In this document: positions 34,550 to 44,524 of the stretch, piece after piece
How the letters are laid out: each line of letters starts with the position of its first letter
Position numbering within the stretch: position 1 is the stretch's first letter
Assembly: GCF_900176485.1 (NCBI RefSeq)
Contig: NZ_FWYD01000015.1
Span: 20,093 to 84,092, forward strand
From: Primorskyibacter flagellatus
GTDB lineage: Bacteria; Pseudomonadota; Alphaproteobacteria; Rhodobacterales; Rhodobacteraceae
Length of the DNA stretch: 64,000 nucleotides
Reading direction: 5' to 3'
Notes under the pieces: generated by a model
Told to the model about the DNA's origin: nothing
Database searches by the model: none
Seen by the model: the letters and a program-made list of their open reading frames with translations, nothing else
Position numbers and translations under genes: made by a program

Positions 34550-35700
34550 AGCGCCTCCTGATAGAGGCGCGACACATCTTCGGCTGTCATGTCGCGCGGG
34601 TTGGTCTCCAGCAATCGCGTGATACCGGTCACGACCTCATTAGCCATTCCGGGAATGGCTGCCTCGGTCACTCCGACACCAGAAAGTCGAGACTCAAGTC
34701 CGCTTTCGACTAGCATCCGTTCCATCTCGTCGATCAGGCCATGGGCCGCAGCCGCATCAGAGTTGAAAGGCCGCGAGGGCAGTAGTAACCGCGATAGACG
34801 AGCATATTCAGCTTCTGCAACGGGCATGTTGAACCTCATCACTGGTCCTGCGACCAGAGCGTTTGCGTGCCCGTGAGGAACCTTGAAACCTGTTCCAAGT
34901 GGGTATGACAAGGCATGAATCGCCCCCACGCTGGCATTAATGAAGGCCATCCCAGCCAGTGTCGCCCCCAACAGCATGGCCTCTCGCGCTGACAGGTCCG
35001 AAGGCGTTTCCATGACGATTGGTAAGTTCTGACCGAGAAGCACCAGCGCTTTGTCCGCCATTCCATCGGAAATGGGATTCTTTCTGGTGCGACTGGTTAC
35101 TGCCTCAATGGCGTGAACCATTGCGTCTAACGCCGTGGCCGCTGTGATGTGACGAGGCATTCCCAATGTTAGCTTTGCATCTAGCAAGGCAACGTCAGGC
35201 AGAAGCTGCGGTGCATATACCGCTTTTTTTTCGTGGCTTTCCGAAGTCAGCACGGACACCCATGTTACCTCTGATCCGGTCCCTGCCGTGGTTGGCACCT
35301 GGATCAGTGGCAAGCGTTTATCGGTGACCTGATTAATCCCGATCATGTCCGTAATCGGTTGATCGTTGGCTACCGCCGCTGCGATGACCTTGGCAGTGTC
35401 CAGTGAACTGCCGCCGCCAAGTCCGATGATTCCGTCAGCACCAAAGGCCCGCGCGACCTCTACCGCGGCCTCGACGACAGCGATCGGGGGGTCCGCTTCG
35501 ACTTTATGAAAAATCTCAACCTCGATGCCAGCAGCCCTAAGTGAGGCGGCTGCCTCGTCCGCAAAACCACAGGCCAATATGCCCGGGTCCGTCACGACCA
35601 GCGCACGGGTGCAAGACAAATCTTGCATCAGGCTGCCGATCCGGCCAAGCCCACCGCTCTCGCAGACGATCCTCGGGGTGGAAAGGAAATTGAAGTCCAT
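34546..35700 (-). CDS. iron-containing (group III) alcohol dehydrogenase
   Basis: This 384-residue protein has the nucleotide-binding GGGSSLDTAKVIA and TTAGTGSEVTWVSVL, and the metal-binding histidines in DAMVHAIEAVTS and HALSYPLGTGFKVPHGHANALV. Known of the family: it oxidises primary alcohols or hydroxy acids such as 4-hydroxybutyrate with NAD. In this cluster it would convert an omega-hydroxy acid to a semialdehyde. It is located between the acyl-CoA dehydrogenase and the CoA-transferase, in one operon. Confidence 0.9.
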   Translation of the reverse strand: MDFNFLSTPRIVCESGGLGRIGSLMQDLSCTRALVVTDPGILACGFADEAAASLRAAGIEVEIFHKVEADPPIAVVEAAVEVARAFGADGIIGLGGGSSLDTAKVIAAAVANDQPITDMIGINQVTDKRLPLIQVPTTAGTGSEVTWVSVLTSESHEKKAVYAPQLLPDVALLDAKLTLGMPRHITAATALDAMVHAIEAVTSRTRKNPISDGMADKALVLLGQNLPIVMETPSDLSAREAMLLGATLAGMAFINASVGAIHALSYPLGTGFKVPHGHANALVAGPVMRFNMPVAEAEYARLSRLLLPSRPFNSDAAAAHGLIDEMERMLVESGLESRLSGVGVTEAAIPGMANEVVTGITRLLETNPRDMTAEDVSRLYQEAL

Positions 35701-35718
35701 AGTTTGTCTTCGCTCCTG

Positions 35719-36879
35719 TTAAGCTGCTGCAGTGCGGATCATATTCCGCGCGATCAGTATTTGCTGAATCTGGGTTGTCCCCTCGTAGATGCGGAAGAGA
35801 CGCACATCGCGATAGAAGCGCTCGACCGCATATTCGGCCATGTATCCTGCACCGCCGTGGATTTGCACTGCGCGATCGGCCACTCGACCTACCATCTCAC
35901 TGGCAAACATCTTGCAGCAGGCAGCATCAGTCGACACGTTCTGACCAGCGTCCTTGCGGCGTGCTGTTTCTTCGATCATGCAACGCGCTGCGAAGGCCTC
36001 GGCGCGACTGTCAGCCAGCATGGCTTGGATCAGTTGCTTTTCAGCGATGGGTTCACCGAATTGTTTGCGTTCCATCGCATAGGATAGGCTGTCACGGATC
36101 AGCCGTTCGGCGGCGCCCACACAGACGGCAGAAATATGCAGTCGGCCCCGGTCAAGGACTTTCATTGCTGTCTTAAAGCCCTTGTTCAGACGGTCCGGCC
36201 CGCCGATAATGTTCGCGGCAGGCACGCGGACATTGTCAAGGATGACGTCGCATGTGTGCGAGCCCTTCTGCCCCATCTTCCTGTCAGGCTGGCCAAGCGT
36301 TATGCCTGGCGTCCCTGCCTCGACGAGAAAGGCGCTTACGCCGGCAGAACCTTCCGCCTCTGGATTGGTCCGGGCAAAAACCGTGAATAGATCGGCACGC
36401 GGTGCATTGGTAATGTAGCGTTTCGTGCCGTTCAGAAGGAAATCGTTACCGTCACGCCGCGCCGTAGTGCGCAGACTGCCAGCATCCGACCCAGCATCTG
36501 GCTCGGTTAGGGCGAAGGATGCGATCATATCTCCGGACGCGAGAGCTGGTAGATACTGCGCCTTCTGCTCGTCGGTTCCATCGATGATGATTCCCTGAGA
36601 GCCGATCCCGTTGTTGGTGCCAACTAGCGACCGGAACGCAGGCGAAGCCTGGCCAAGAACGAAAGCGGCTTGCACTTCCTCTATCATCGACAAGCCGAGC
36701 CCGCCGAAATCTTCCGGGATCGACATGCCGAAAAGGCCCATCATGCGGATTTCATCGACCAGCATCGGCGGAATCACATCCTCGTCGGCGACGCGATCCT
36801 CGTAAGGGATTAGTCGCTCTTTCACGAAGCGGTCGAGCGCGTCGAGAAACTGGGAAAGGGTATCTTTATCAAGGGCCAT
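35719..36879 (-). CDS. acyl-CoA dehydrogenase
   Basis: This 386-residue protein has the FAD-binding signature FALTEPDAGSDAGS, the middle-domain GTKRYITNAPRAD, and at the end YEGTTQIQQILIARNMIR, where the Glu is the usual catalytic base. It starts the minus-strand operon that continues with the alcohol dehydrogenase and CoA-transferase. Its electrons would go to the EtfAB encoded on the other side of the island. The tail is typical of broad-specificity enzymes; the substrate cannot be read from the sequence. Confidence 0.93.
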   Translation of the reverse strand: MALDKDTLSQFLDALDRFVKERLIPYEDRVADEDVIPPMLVDEIRMMGLFGMSIPEDFGGLGLSMIEEVQAAFVLGQASPAFRSLVGTNNGIGSQGIIIDGTDEQKAQYLPALASGDMIASFALTEPDAGSDAGSLRTTARRDGNDFLLNGTKRYITNAPRADLFTVFARTNPEAEGSAGVSAFLVEAGTPGITLGQPDRKMGQKGSHTCDVILDNVRVPAANIIGGPDRLNKGFKTAMKVLDRGRLHISAVCVGAAERLIRDSLSYAMERKQFGEPIAEKQLIQAMLADSRAEAFAARCMIEETARRKDAGQNVSTDAACCKMFASEMVGRVADRAVQIHGGAGYMAEYAVERFYRDVRLFRIYEGTTQIQQILIARNMIRTAAA

Positions 36880-36894
36880 GATGCTCTCTATTGT

Positions 36895-37689
36895 TCAGGG
36901 TGCGACCGCCGCAACGCGGCGGACAAGATCGACAAGGCGGTGCGCGACGTCGCTTTCGATCCAGTCGCGCGTAAGGGTTTGCGAAGGGCCACCGCAGTTG
37001 AAGGCAATAATGGGTGAGCCGTCCTTCGGCACGAAGGGCACCGCTACAGCGTTCACATCACGTTTCCACTCCGTGAAGGACGTGCAGTAACCGTGCTGTT
37101 GGTAGTCTGCGATAGCTGCTTCGATTCCGGGCTGCACATTCGGCCAGTTGTCGCCTTCATGTTCCTCCACAAGGGCCAGAATTCTGGCCCGCTCATCCGG
37201 GTCGTGCGCCGCTATGCAGGCGCGACCAACCGCGGTCGTGGCCAGTTTAATATGGGCACCAACCTCGATCGCCAGCGTGACGGCATTAGTGCCCTTGCAC
37301 CGCTCCAGATAGACCATCGATAGCCGGTCACGACTGGCCATGGCCACCGGCATGCCTGTGTAATCAGCCAGCTCCTGCATAAAGGGCTTCGCCAGTTGCC
37401 GCAGCGGAATCCCTGCAAGGCAGGAGAAACCCAACGAAAGCACTGGAGGGGCCAGTCGATAACGTGCTGTATCCGGGTCGTAGCTGAGGTATTCCAGCTT
37501 GTTCAGTGTATAGGCCAGCCGGGAGACCGTCGATCTGCTCAGGCCAGTGCGCTCGGCCAACTCACCGTTCCCCAGAGCCTCCCCTTCCCGCCGAAAGGCC
37601 CGCAACAGCTCCAAGCCGCGCGCCAACGCCGTGACAAAATCGCGATCCTGTTTCTCGGCATCCTTGGTGCGGTCTTTCCTTGGTCTCAC
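36895..37689 (-). CDS. IclR-family regulator
   Basis: This 264-residue protein has a winged helix (ALARGLELLRAFRREGEALGNGELAERTGLSRSTVSRLAYTLNKLEYL) and an IclR effector domain (MQELADYTGMPVAMASRDRLSMVYLERCKG). It resembles PcaR/PobR-like regulators of aromatic and dicarboxylate catabolism. GTG 37689 follows GGAGGG. It reads away from the aldehyde dehydrogenase, and the gap between them carries a palindrome that is the likely binding site. Confidence 0.9.
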   Translation of the reverse strand: MRPRKDRTKDAEKQDRDFVTALARGLELLRAFRREGEALGNGELAERTGLSRSTVSRLAYTLNKLEYLSYDPDTARYRLAPPVLSLGFSCLAGIPLRQLAKPFMQELADYTGMPVAMASRDRLSMVYLERCKGTNAVTLAIEVGAHIKLATTAVGRACIAAHDPDERARILALVEEHEGDNWPNVQPGIEAAIADYQQHGYCTSFTEWKRDVNAVAVPFVPKDGSPIIAFNCGGPSQTLTRDWIESDVAHRLVDLVRRVAAVAP

Positions 37690-37770
37690 GATATCCCTCC
37701 TCGGAAAGAATTATGCGTCTTGAAACACACCTAAACGATCGATAACGTCCGAGTCAATACTGCGGTAAAC

Positions 37771-37789
37771 TTTCCCGCTATGCGGAAAA
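37771..37789. promoter_or_regulatory. palindrome, candidate IclR operator
   Basis: TTTCCCGC and GCGGAAAA flank TAT and match at seven of eight positions. It lies between the divergent IclR and aldehyde dehydrogenase genes. It covers the in-frame ATG at 37780, which supports the later start at 37861. Confidence 0.55.
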
Positions 37790-37860
37790 TTAAGGTCGTC
37801 CACCTAGTCCCATTCGTGCCGGATCCTGCGGATGACACAACTAAGCGAGGGCATAATGCC

Positions 37861-39315
37861 ATGAAAGAAATGAATTATCCGACCATCCAGCACCTCATCG
37901 GACGAGACTGGATCGCTTCTCCCACGCCAGAGGATCGTGCAGTCATAAACCCTGCAAACGGGCAAACTATCGGACAGATTCCGCAGGCTAGCGCCGCAGA
38001 TCTAGACCATGCGGTTCACTCGGCCGAATCAGCTTTTCGCCGATGGAAAAACAGCTCTCCCATGGAACGAAGTGCGATTTTGCGGCGGTTTGCCGACCTG
38101 CTGCGCCAAAATGACAGACTGATCGCTGGCTGGATCACTCTCGATGAAGGCAAGCCGCTGGCTGAGGCTTTGGCTGAGGTCCGCGCCTCGGCTGACCACG
38201 TTGACTGGCACGCCGAGGAATGTCGGCGCATTTATGGGCGCATCATTCCATCACGCAGCCCGCGGGTACAGCAGCTTGTCGTGCGCGAACCGATAGGCGT
38301 CTGCCTTGCCATCACGCCTTGGAATTTTCCGCTGAGCCAAGCGGTACGCAAGGTCGCGGCGGCGCTTGCGTCAGGTTGCACGATGATCTTAAAAGCCCCG
38401 GCAGAGGCTCCGGCGGGTTGCATGGCAATTGCTCGCTATCTGCTGGATGCAGGATTGCCCGAAGGCTGTCTGAACCTTGTCTGGGGTAATGCGGCCTTCA
38501 TTTCGGAAACTCTAATTGCGCGCCCCGAGGTGCGCAAAATCACCTTCACCGGTTCGGTCGAGGTGGGCAAGCATCTGGCAGAATTGGCTGGCCGCCATAT
38601 GAAGCGGGCGACGATGGAGCTCGGCGGTCACGCGCCCGTATTGGTGTTCGACGACACCGATGCCACGGCCGCGGCGCGCGCCTTGGCGGTCAACAAGCTG
38701 CGCAATGCAGGCCAGGTGTGCATCGCCCCAACCCGGTTTTACGTACAACAAGGCATCTACGATCGATTTCTGTCCGAACTAGTTTCAGCATTTGAGAGCG
38801 TAAAGGTGGGCGCTGGTTTAGCCGAAGGCACGCAGATGGGACCATTGTGTCATCGCGGACGCGTGAATGCGATGGAAAAGCTCGTCGAGGATGCCCGCGA
38901 AAACGGCGCACGGGTGTTGACGGGAGGCAAAAGGCTTGGAAATCATGGTAACTTCTATGCCCCGACAATCGTCGATACGCCCAACGACGACATTGACTTG
39001 ATGCGCGAAGAACCCTTCGGCCCGATTGCTGTCGTCTCGTCTTTTCGTGACATAGAGGACGGACTGTCGCGGGCCAACGGGCTACCCTTCGGGCTGGCGT
39101 CCTATGTCTTTACCAATTCGTTAGAGCGTGCAGATAAAGCAGCTGCGGGTTTGCAGGCAGGTATGGTAAGCATCAACCAGTTCGGCCTCGCTCTGCCCGA
39201 GACTCCGTTTGGAGGCGTGAGAGACAGCGGCTATGGGACTGAAGGCGGGACGGAAACCTTCGAAGGCTATCTCATTACCAAATTTATCTCGCGCAATCGC
39301 GCGCCAGTGCTGTGA
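37861..39315 (+). CDS. aldehyde (succinate-semialdehyde-type) dehydrogenase
   Basis: This 484-residue NAD(P)-dependent aldehyde dehydrogenase has ITPWNFPLSQ, FTGSVEVGK, the general base Glu253 in TMELGGHAP and the nucleophile Cys287 in NAGQVCIAP. It is of the succinate-semialdehyde dehydrogenase type, so a semialdehyde substrate fits. I use ATG 37861, which has GAGGG upstream; the frame from 37780 would start inside the operator palindrome. It leads a plus-strand operon, and its stop overlaps the next gene's possible GTG. Confidence 0.92.
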   Translation: MKEMNYPTIQHLIGRDWIASPTPEDRAVINPANGQTIGQIPQASAADLDHAVHSAESAFRRWKNSSPMERSAILRRFADLLRQNDRLIAGWITLDEGKPLAEALAEVRASADHVDWHAEECRRIYGRIIPSRSPRVQQLVVREPIGVCLAITPWNFPLSQAVRKVAAALASGCTMILKAPAEAPAGCMAIARYLLDAGLPEGCLNLVWGNAAFISETLIARPEVRKITFTGSVEVGKHLAELAGRHMKRATMELGGHAPVLVFDDTDATAAARALAVNKLRNAGQVCIAPTRFYVQQGIYDRFLSELVSAFESVKVGAGLAEGTQMGPLCHRGRVNAMEKLVEDARENGARVLTGGKRLGNHGNFYAPTIVDTPNDDIDLMREEPFGPIAVVSSFRDIEDGLSRANGLPFGLASYVFTNSLERADKAAAGLQAGMVSINQFGLALPETPFGGVRDSGYGTEGGTETFEGYLITKFISRNRAPVL

Positions 39316-39323
39316 GGATGCCC

Positions 39324-41405
39324 ATGCCTGTTGAATTAAGCTTCTCAAATGACGCAGCAATTCTGACCATAGACAATTCGCCGCTTAACCTAATCAACGC
39401 GGAGGTTCGGGCTGGAATACAACACTGTATCTTCAAAGTCCTCGAAACTGGGGCTACCAGGCTGATTATCACCGGCACAGGAACGACCTTCGTCGCGGGC
39501 GCGGATGCGAAGGAATTCGGTAAGTTGCCTGTTGATCCACAACTAAATGATGTGCTGATGCAACTTGCACACCTCCCGATTCCTACTATCGCAGCAATCA
39601 ACGGGGCTGCGCTTGGTGGGGGACTAGAGATTGCTCTGGCTTGCTGCTATCGCATCGCCTCAACTTCTGCCAAACTGGGCTTGCCAGAGGTAAACTTGGG
39701 GATCGTGCCTGGCGCAGGGGGAACCCAAAGACTGCCGCGACTTATCGGTATTGAAGCTGCGCTTGACATGATTGTCACCGGGAAGGCTGTTTCCGCCGAG
39801 CAGGCACTGAAAATGGGACTGATCCAGCTGCTAGCCGATGACCCGCTTGGCGCGGCCATAGCTCTCGATGACGATGTACTTGAGGCGGCACAGGCACCCG
39901 ACAATCTTCCTTCACCAAAGCCAAACCACGTCGCAGCGGAAGTCGCCCGAGCGCATGTAGCGCGGCGTATGCCTGGCCAGAATGCCCCGCAGGTTGCGGT
40001 GAACCTAGTCGCGACCAGTGCGACGACGCCGCTGCACGACGCACTAGCCAGCGAGCGCTCTGCGTTTTTGGACCTTCGTACCTCGGATCAGGCGCGGGCC
40101 CTTAGGCACGTTTTCTTCACCGAGCGTACCGCAACCAACAAGGGGCGCGCCTACCCCCGACCTTCCCGAGATGCTGAAACCGCCATCGTGGTCGGTGGTG
40201 GCAATATGGGCGCAGCTATTGCGTACACGCTGGCGACCGCAGGGATCTCGGTGACTGTCGTCGAACGTAGTGCCTCGTCCGCCGAGTGGGCCAGTAAAAA
40301 CCTGCAAAAGCTGATTGATCAGGGTATCAGTCGCGGTATTCTGTCCGTCGATGCGGCAAAGACGGTTGAAGACCGGCTGGTTACGGTCTCAGGCTATGAC
40401 GCTCTGCCACCAACCGATCTAGCAATCGAGGCGGCCTTCGAGGATTTTGCGGTTAAGACCGCGATCCTGACCGAACTCGAAGGCGCACTGCCACCCGAGA
40501 CCATCATTGCCACAAACACATCCTATCTCGATGTAAATCGGCTCTCTGATGGGTTGAAACACCCGGCACGCTTTGTAGGGATGCATTTCTTCAGTCCTGC
40601 GCATATTATGAAACTTCTGGAAGTCGTCAGGAGCGACCGAACGTCAGACGGAACATTAGGTGCAGCACTTGTGCTGGCGCACAGGCTTGGTAAAATCCCG
40701 GTACTGTCTGGTGTTTGCGATGGCTTCATCGGAAACCGAATTTTGTCGAGCTACCGTCGCGCCGCTAATCGCCTTCTGGTGGAGGGGGCTAATGTCGACG
40801 AGATCGACGCGGCTATGCGCGGATTCGGTATGGCGATGGGTCCATATGCTGCACAGGACATGTCGGGGCTGGACATCGCCTACGCGAATATCCGTCGCAA
40901 GGCAGTTGCCGAAGGGAACTGCTGTGGTCACGTGCCCTTGGTCGAGCGGCTGGTCGAAAAGCACAAACGCCTAGGACGCAAATCGGGCGCCGGATGGTAC
41001 GACTATGGGCCAGACGGCAAACCCTCACATTCGGAGCTGGTCGCTAGCGAAATACTCCGTGTCTCAGAAGAAATGAACTTCACTCGCCGCGAGTTCTCAG
41101 CTGACGAAATCGTAGAAAGGCTCTTGCTCACAATGGTGGCGGAAGCCTGCGATATCCTTGACGAAGGCGTAGCAGAAAAACCGCAAGACATCGACCTAGT
41201 AATGATTCACGGCTACGGATTTCCCCGCTGGCGGGGAGGCCTGATGCACCACGCCAAAAATATCGGCAAGGATCGGTTGACCGCGCTCTTCAGCGCGCAT
41301 GTCAAAGAGGATCCTTGCGGCTGGAGGGTGCCTCGTTATTTAGAAAGAGTTTTCGCGACCGGGGAGGAACATGTCAGCATGTTTCCCACGATCACCGGCA
41401 GATAA
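39324..41405 (+). CDS. FadJ-like enoyl-CoA hydratase and 3-hydroxyacyl-CoA dehydrogenase
   Basis: This bifunctional protein has an N-terminal crotonase domain (GTGTTFVAGADAKEFGKL and GAALGGGLEIALACCYRIASTSAKLGLPEVNLGIVPGAGGTQRLPRL, with both conserved Glu residues) and a 3-hydroxyacyl-CoA dehydrogenase domain (IVVGGGNMGAAIAYTLATAG, HFFSPAHIMKLLEVV). It lies directly after the aldehyde dehydrogenase. ATG 39324 has GAGG at the right distance; the upstream GTG 39312 and ATG 39318 are closer to it. It would hydrate and oxidise the enoyl-CoA made by the acyl-CoA dehydrogenase. Confidence 0.92.
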   Translation: MPVELSFSNDAAILTIDNSPLNLINAEVRAGIQHCIFKVLETGATRLIITGTGTTFVAGADAKEFGKLPVDPQLNDVLMQLAHLPIPTIAAINGAALGGGLEIALACCYRIASTSAKLGLPEVNLGIVPGAGGTQRLPRLIGIEAALDMIVTGKAVSAEQALKMGLIQLLADDPLGAAIALDDDVLEAAQAPDNLPSPKPNHVAAEVARAHVARRMPGQNAPQVAVNLVATSATTPLHDALASERSAFLDLRTSDQARALRHVFFTERTATNKGRAYPRPSRDAETAIVVGGGNMGAAIAYTLATAGISVTVVERSASSAEWASKNLQKLIDQGISRGILSVDAAKTVEDRLVTVSGYDALPPTDLAIEAAFEDFAVKTAILTELEGALPPETIIATNTSYLDVNRLSDGLKHPARFVGMHFFSPAHIMKLLEVVRSDRTSDGTLGAALVLAHRLGKIPVLSGVCDGFIGNRILSSYRRAANRLLVEGANVDEIDAAMRGFGMAMGPYAAQDMSGLDIAYANIRRKAVAEGNCCGHVPLVERLVEKHKRLGRKSGAGWYDYGPDGKPSHSELVASEILRVSEEMNFTRREFSADEIVERLLLTMVAEACDILDEGVAEKPQDIDLVMIHGYGFPRWRGGLMHHAKNIGKDRLTALFSAHVKEDPCGWRVPRYLERVFATGEEHVSMFPTITGR

Positions 41406-41423
41406 GTTGTCTTTCTGTGGTAG

Positions 41424-41567
<144 letters not shown>

Positions 41568-41583
41568 CAGGGACCCATCCCGA

Positions 41584-41610
41584 GTAACGGCTCGGAATCC
41601 GGGCCGTTAC
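41584..41610. terminator. stem-loop after the short-chain dehydrogenase remnant
   Basis: GTAACGGC and GCCGTTAC with an inner CGG/CCG pair form a 12-bp stem with a 3-base AAT loop. No U tract follows, so termination would be weak. It lies 34 bases upstream of etfB and may define a separate leader for that gene. Confidence 0.4.
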
Positions 41611-41643
41611 CACCATTGCAAATTTTGAAAACGATAAAAGCCA

Positions 41644-42402
41644 ATGAAAATAATTGCTCCTATAAAACGCCTAATTGACCACAACGTGAAGGTTCGCGTT
41701 AAGGCGGACGGGAGCGGAGTTGATCTCGCGAATGTGAAGATGTCGATGAACCCGTTCGACGAGATTGCGGTCGAAGAGGCGATCCGGCTGAAGGAAGCGG
41801 GCAAGGCGGACGAGGTTGTCGTCGTCTCGATCGGCGTGAAGCAGGCGCAGGAAACGCTGCGCACGGCGCTGGCGATGGGCGCGGACCGGGCGATCCTGGT
41901 TGTGGCCGCCGATGACGTGCACCAGGACATCGAGCCGCTGGCGGTGGCCAAGATCCTGAAGGCCGTGATCGACGCCGAGGCGCCGGGCCTGGTGATCGCG
42001 GGCAAGCAGGCGATCGACAATGACATGAACGCCACCGGCCAGATGCTGGCGGCGCTGCTGGGCTGGGGCCAGGCGACCTATGCCTCCGAGGTCGGGATCG
42101 AAGGCGATCATGCCGTCGTGACCCGCGAAGTGGATGGCGGGTTGCAGACGATCAAGGTCAAGCTGCCGGCGATCGTCACCGCCGATTTGCGCCTGAACGA
42201 GCCGCGCTATGCCTCGCTGCCCAACATCATGAAGGCCAAGAAGAAGCCGCTGGATGAGAAGACCGCCGCCGATTACGGCGTCGATGTCACCCCGCGCCTG
42301 GAGATTGTGAAAACCGCCGAGCCCGCCGCACGGTCGGCAGGCGAGATGGTCGGCTCGGTCGACGAGCTGGTGTCGAAACTGAAAGAAAAGGGGATCGTGT
42401 AA
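41644..42402 (+). CDS. etfB: electron transfer flavoprotein beta subunit
   Basis: This 252-residue protein has the ETF-beta signature: [37 protein letters not shown] and later [20 protein letters not shown]. Paired with etfA it carries electrons from acyl-CoA dehydrogenase to the quinone pool through ETF-QO, which is not in this window. The stop and the etfA start share TAATG. The first about 60 bases are AT-rich and then the gene abruptly becomes GC-rich, suggesting a mosaic origin. Confidence 0.95.
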   Translation: MKIIAPIKRLIDHNVKVRVKADGSGVDLANVKMSMNPFDEIAVEEAIRLKEAGKADEVVVVSIGVKQAQETLRTALAMGADRAILVVAADDVHQDIEPLAVAKILKAVIDAEAPGLVIAGKQAIDNDMNATGQMLAALLGWGQATYASEVGIEGDHAVVTREVDGGLQTIKVKLPAIVTADLRLNEPRYASLPNIMKAKKKPLDEKTAADYGVDVTPRLEIVKTAEPAARSAGEMVGSVDELVSKLKEKGIV

Positions 42403-43328
42403 TGGCTGTTCTTCTCCTTGCAGAAATCGCCGGTGGCGCGCTGGCGCTGGACGCCACCGCCAAGGCGGTGACCGCTGCCAAATCGCTGGGCGATGTGACC
42501 GTTCTGGTTGCGGGCCCTGCTGCTGCGGGTCAGGCCGCGTCGCAGATCGACGGCGTGGCGAAGGTTGTGGTCGCGGATGACGCGGCCTACGCCAACGGCC
42601 TGGCCGAGCCGGTCGCCGATCTGGTGGTCAGCCTGGCAGGCAATTATGAACATATCGTTGCTCCCTCCACGGCAAGCGCGAAAAACATCCTGCCGCGCGT
42701 TGCGGCGCTGCTGGATGTGATGGTTCTGTCGGACGTGACGGCCATCCTGGACGGGTCCACGTTCGAGCGCCCGATCTACGCGGGCAACGCGATGCAGACG
42801 GTAAAGTCCAACGATTCCAAGAAGTTACTGACCGTCCGCACCACCGCCTTCGACGCGGCTGGCCAGGGTGGCTCGGCCGCCGTCGAGGCCATCGCAGCAG
42901 CCGGCAACGCGGGCCTGAGCGCCTGGGTCGAGGACAAGGTCGCGGCGTCGGATCGTCCGGAACTGACCTCGGCCAAGGTCGTGGTCTCGGGCGGGCGCGG
43001 CGTCGGTTCCGAGGAAAATTTCGCGATTATTGAAGCACTTGCGGACAAACTGGGTGCTGCCGTCGGCGCCTCGCGCGCGGCTGTGGACTCTGGGTTCGCA
43101 CCGAACGACTGGCAGGTCGGCCAGACCGGCAAGGTCGTGGCGCCCGAGCTGTATATCGCGGTCGGGATTTCCGGGGCAATTCAACACCTTGCGGGGATGA
43201 AGGACAGTAAGGTCATCGTCGCCATCAACAAGGACGAAGAGGCCCCCATCTTCCAAATCGCCGATTACGGCCTCGTCGCAGACCTCTTCGACGCAGTCCC
43301 GGACCTGACAAAGGCACTCAAAGAATGA
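42402..43328 (+). CDS. etfA: electron transfer flavoprotein alpha subunit
   Basis: This 308-residue protein has the FAD-binding C-terminal domain with [71 protein letters not shown]. Full length and intact. It overlaps the start of the thiolase by four bases (ATGA), so the three genes are translationally coupled. It would accept electrons from the acyl-CoA dehydrogenase at 35719. Confidence 0.95.
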   Translation: MAVLLLAEIAGGALALDATAKAVTAAKSLGDVTVLVAGPAAAGQAASQIDGVAKVVVADDAAYANGLAEPVADLVVSLAGNYEHIVAPSTASAKNILPRVAALLDVMVLSDVTAILDGSTFERPIYAGNAMQTVKSNDSKKLLTVRTTAFDAAGQGGSAAVEAIAAAGNAGLSAWVEDKVAASDRPELTSAKVVVSGGRGVGSEENFAIIEALADKLGAAVGASRAAVDSGFAPNDWQVGQTGKVVAPELYIAVGISGAIQHLAGMKDSKVIVAINKDEEAPIFQIADYGLVADLFDAVPDLTKALKE

Positions 43329-44524
43329 CAAACGTCTATATCTGCGATTACATCCGCACACCAATCGGTCGCTATGGCGGCGCGCTTTCTTCTGTGCGAG
43401 CCGACGATCTTGGCGCAATCCCACTCAGGGCCTTGGCCAGCCGAAACCCGGGGCTAGATCTAGCGACCATTGACGAAGTGATTTTTGGCTGCGCCAACCA
43501 AGCGGGAGAGGACAACCGTAATGTTGCTCGCATGTCGCTTCTACTAGCTGGATTTCCGGATTGTGTACCGGGGACAACAATGAATCGGTTGTGCGGGTCG
43601 GGCATGGATGCGATAATCACGGCCGCCCGCGCTATCAAATCAGGAGAGGCCGATCTCATTGTCGCAGGTGGTGTGGAAAGCATGTCGCGTGCTCCGTTTG
43701 TGATGCCAAAAGCTACAACAGTATTCTCGCGCGAGAATAGTGTGGAAGACACCACCATCGGCTGGCGCTTCGTCAATAGACTGATGAAGAGCCAATACGG
43801 CGTCGACAGTATGCCTGAAACGGCCGAAAACGTGGCTGAAGTCTTCGGCATCAACCGCGCCGACCAAGATGCTTTCGCCCTACATTCCCAGCAAAAGGCG
43901 AGCGTTGCTATGGCGAACGGTCGTTTGGCCCGTGAAATTGTCCCGGTAGAGATTCCTCAGCGAAAGGGGGAGCCAAAGATCGTCGTACAGGATGAACACC
44001 CTCGCGCGAGTACGACTTTGGAAGCGCTCGCCCAACTGAAAACTTTCGTAAAAGCGGATGGCACGGTAACCGCAGGGAATTCTTCAGGCGTGAACGATGG
44101 TGCCGCAGCATTGATCCTTGCCACCAGCGACGTCGCAAAAAAATTTGGCCTCACGCCGGTCGCAAGGGTCTTGGGCGGCGCAACCGCCGGCGTTGCACCG
44201 CGCATCATGGGTTTCGGGCCGGCACCGGCGTCGAAAAAGCTGATGGCGCGACTTGGACTGAAACAAGAAGACTTCTCGGTGATCGAACTTAACGAAGCCT
44301 TTGCTTCGCAGGGTCTGGCCACACTACGGCACCTGGGGATCGCGGATGATGATGCCCGCGTGAACCCAAACGGCGGCGCTATTGCTCTCGGCCATCCGCT
44401 TGGCATGTCGGGTGCCCGCATCACCGGCTCAGCGATGCTGGACCTCAAACCTGGAGAAAAGTCGTTGTCGACCATGTGTATTGGCGTGGGACAGGGAATT
44501 GCAATCGCACTCGAAGCTGTCTGA
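43325..44524 (+). CDS. pcaF: thiolase, 3-oxoadipyl-CoA thiolase-like
   Basis: This 399-residue thiolase has the nucleophile Cys90 in RLCGSGMDA, the base His in GGAIALGHPLG and the second Cys in CIGVGQG. The GWRFVN..MK..YGVDSMPETAENVA region is typical of PcaF/PaaJ, which split 3-oxoadipyl-CoA to succinyl-CoA and acetyl-CoA. The exact substrate is not certain, because PcaF and general acetyl-CoA acetyltransferases are similar. It is the last gene of the plus-strand operon with the ETF genes. Confidence 0.85.
   Translation: MTNVYICDYIRTPIGRYGGALSSVRADDLGAIPLRALASRNPGLDLATIDEVIFGCANQAGEDNRNVARMSLLLAGFPDCVPGTTMNRLCGSGMDAIITAARAIKSGEADLIVAGGVESMSRAPFVMPKATTVFSRENSVEDTTIGWRFVNRLMKSQYGVDSMPETAENVAEVFGINRADQDAFALHSQQKASVAMANGRLAREIVPVEIPQRKGEPKIVVQDEHPRASTTLEALAQLKTFVKADGTVTAGNSSGVNDGAAALILATSDVAKKFGLTPVARVLGGATAGVAPRIMGFGPAPASKKLMARLGLKQEDFSVIELNEAFASQGLATLRHLGIADDDARVNPNGGAIALGHPLGMSGARITGSAMLDLKPGEKSLSTMCIGVGQGIAIALEAV

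Noticed and set aside
37780..37860. ATG 37780 as the aldehyde dehydrogenase start
   Set aside because: It lies in the operator palindrome and adds residues not expected in the family; ATG 37861 has a ribosome site.
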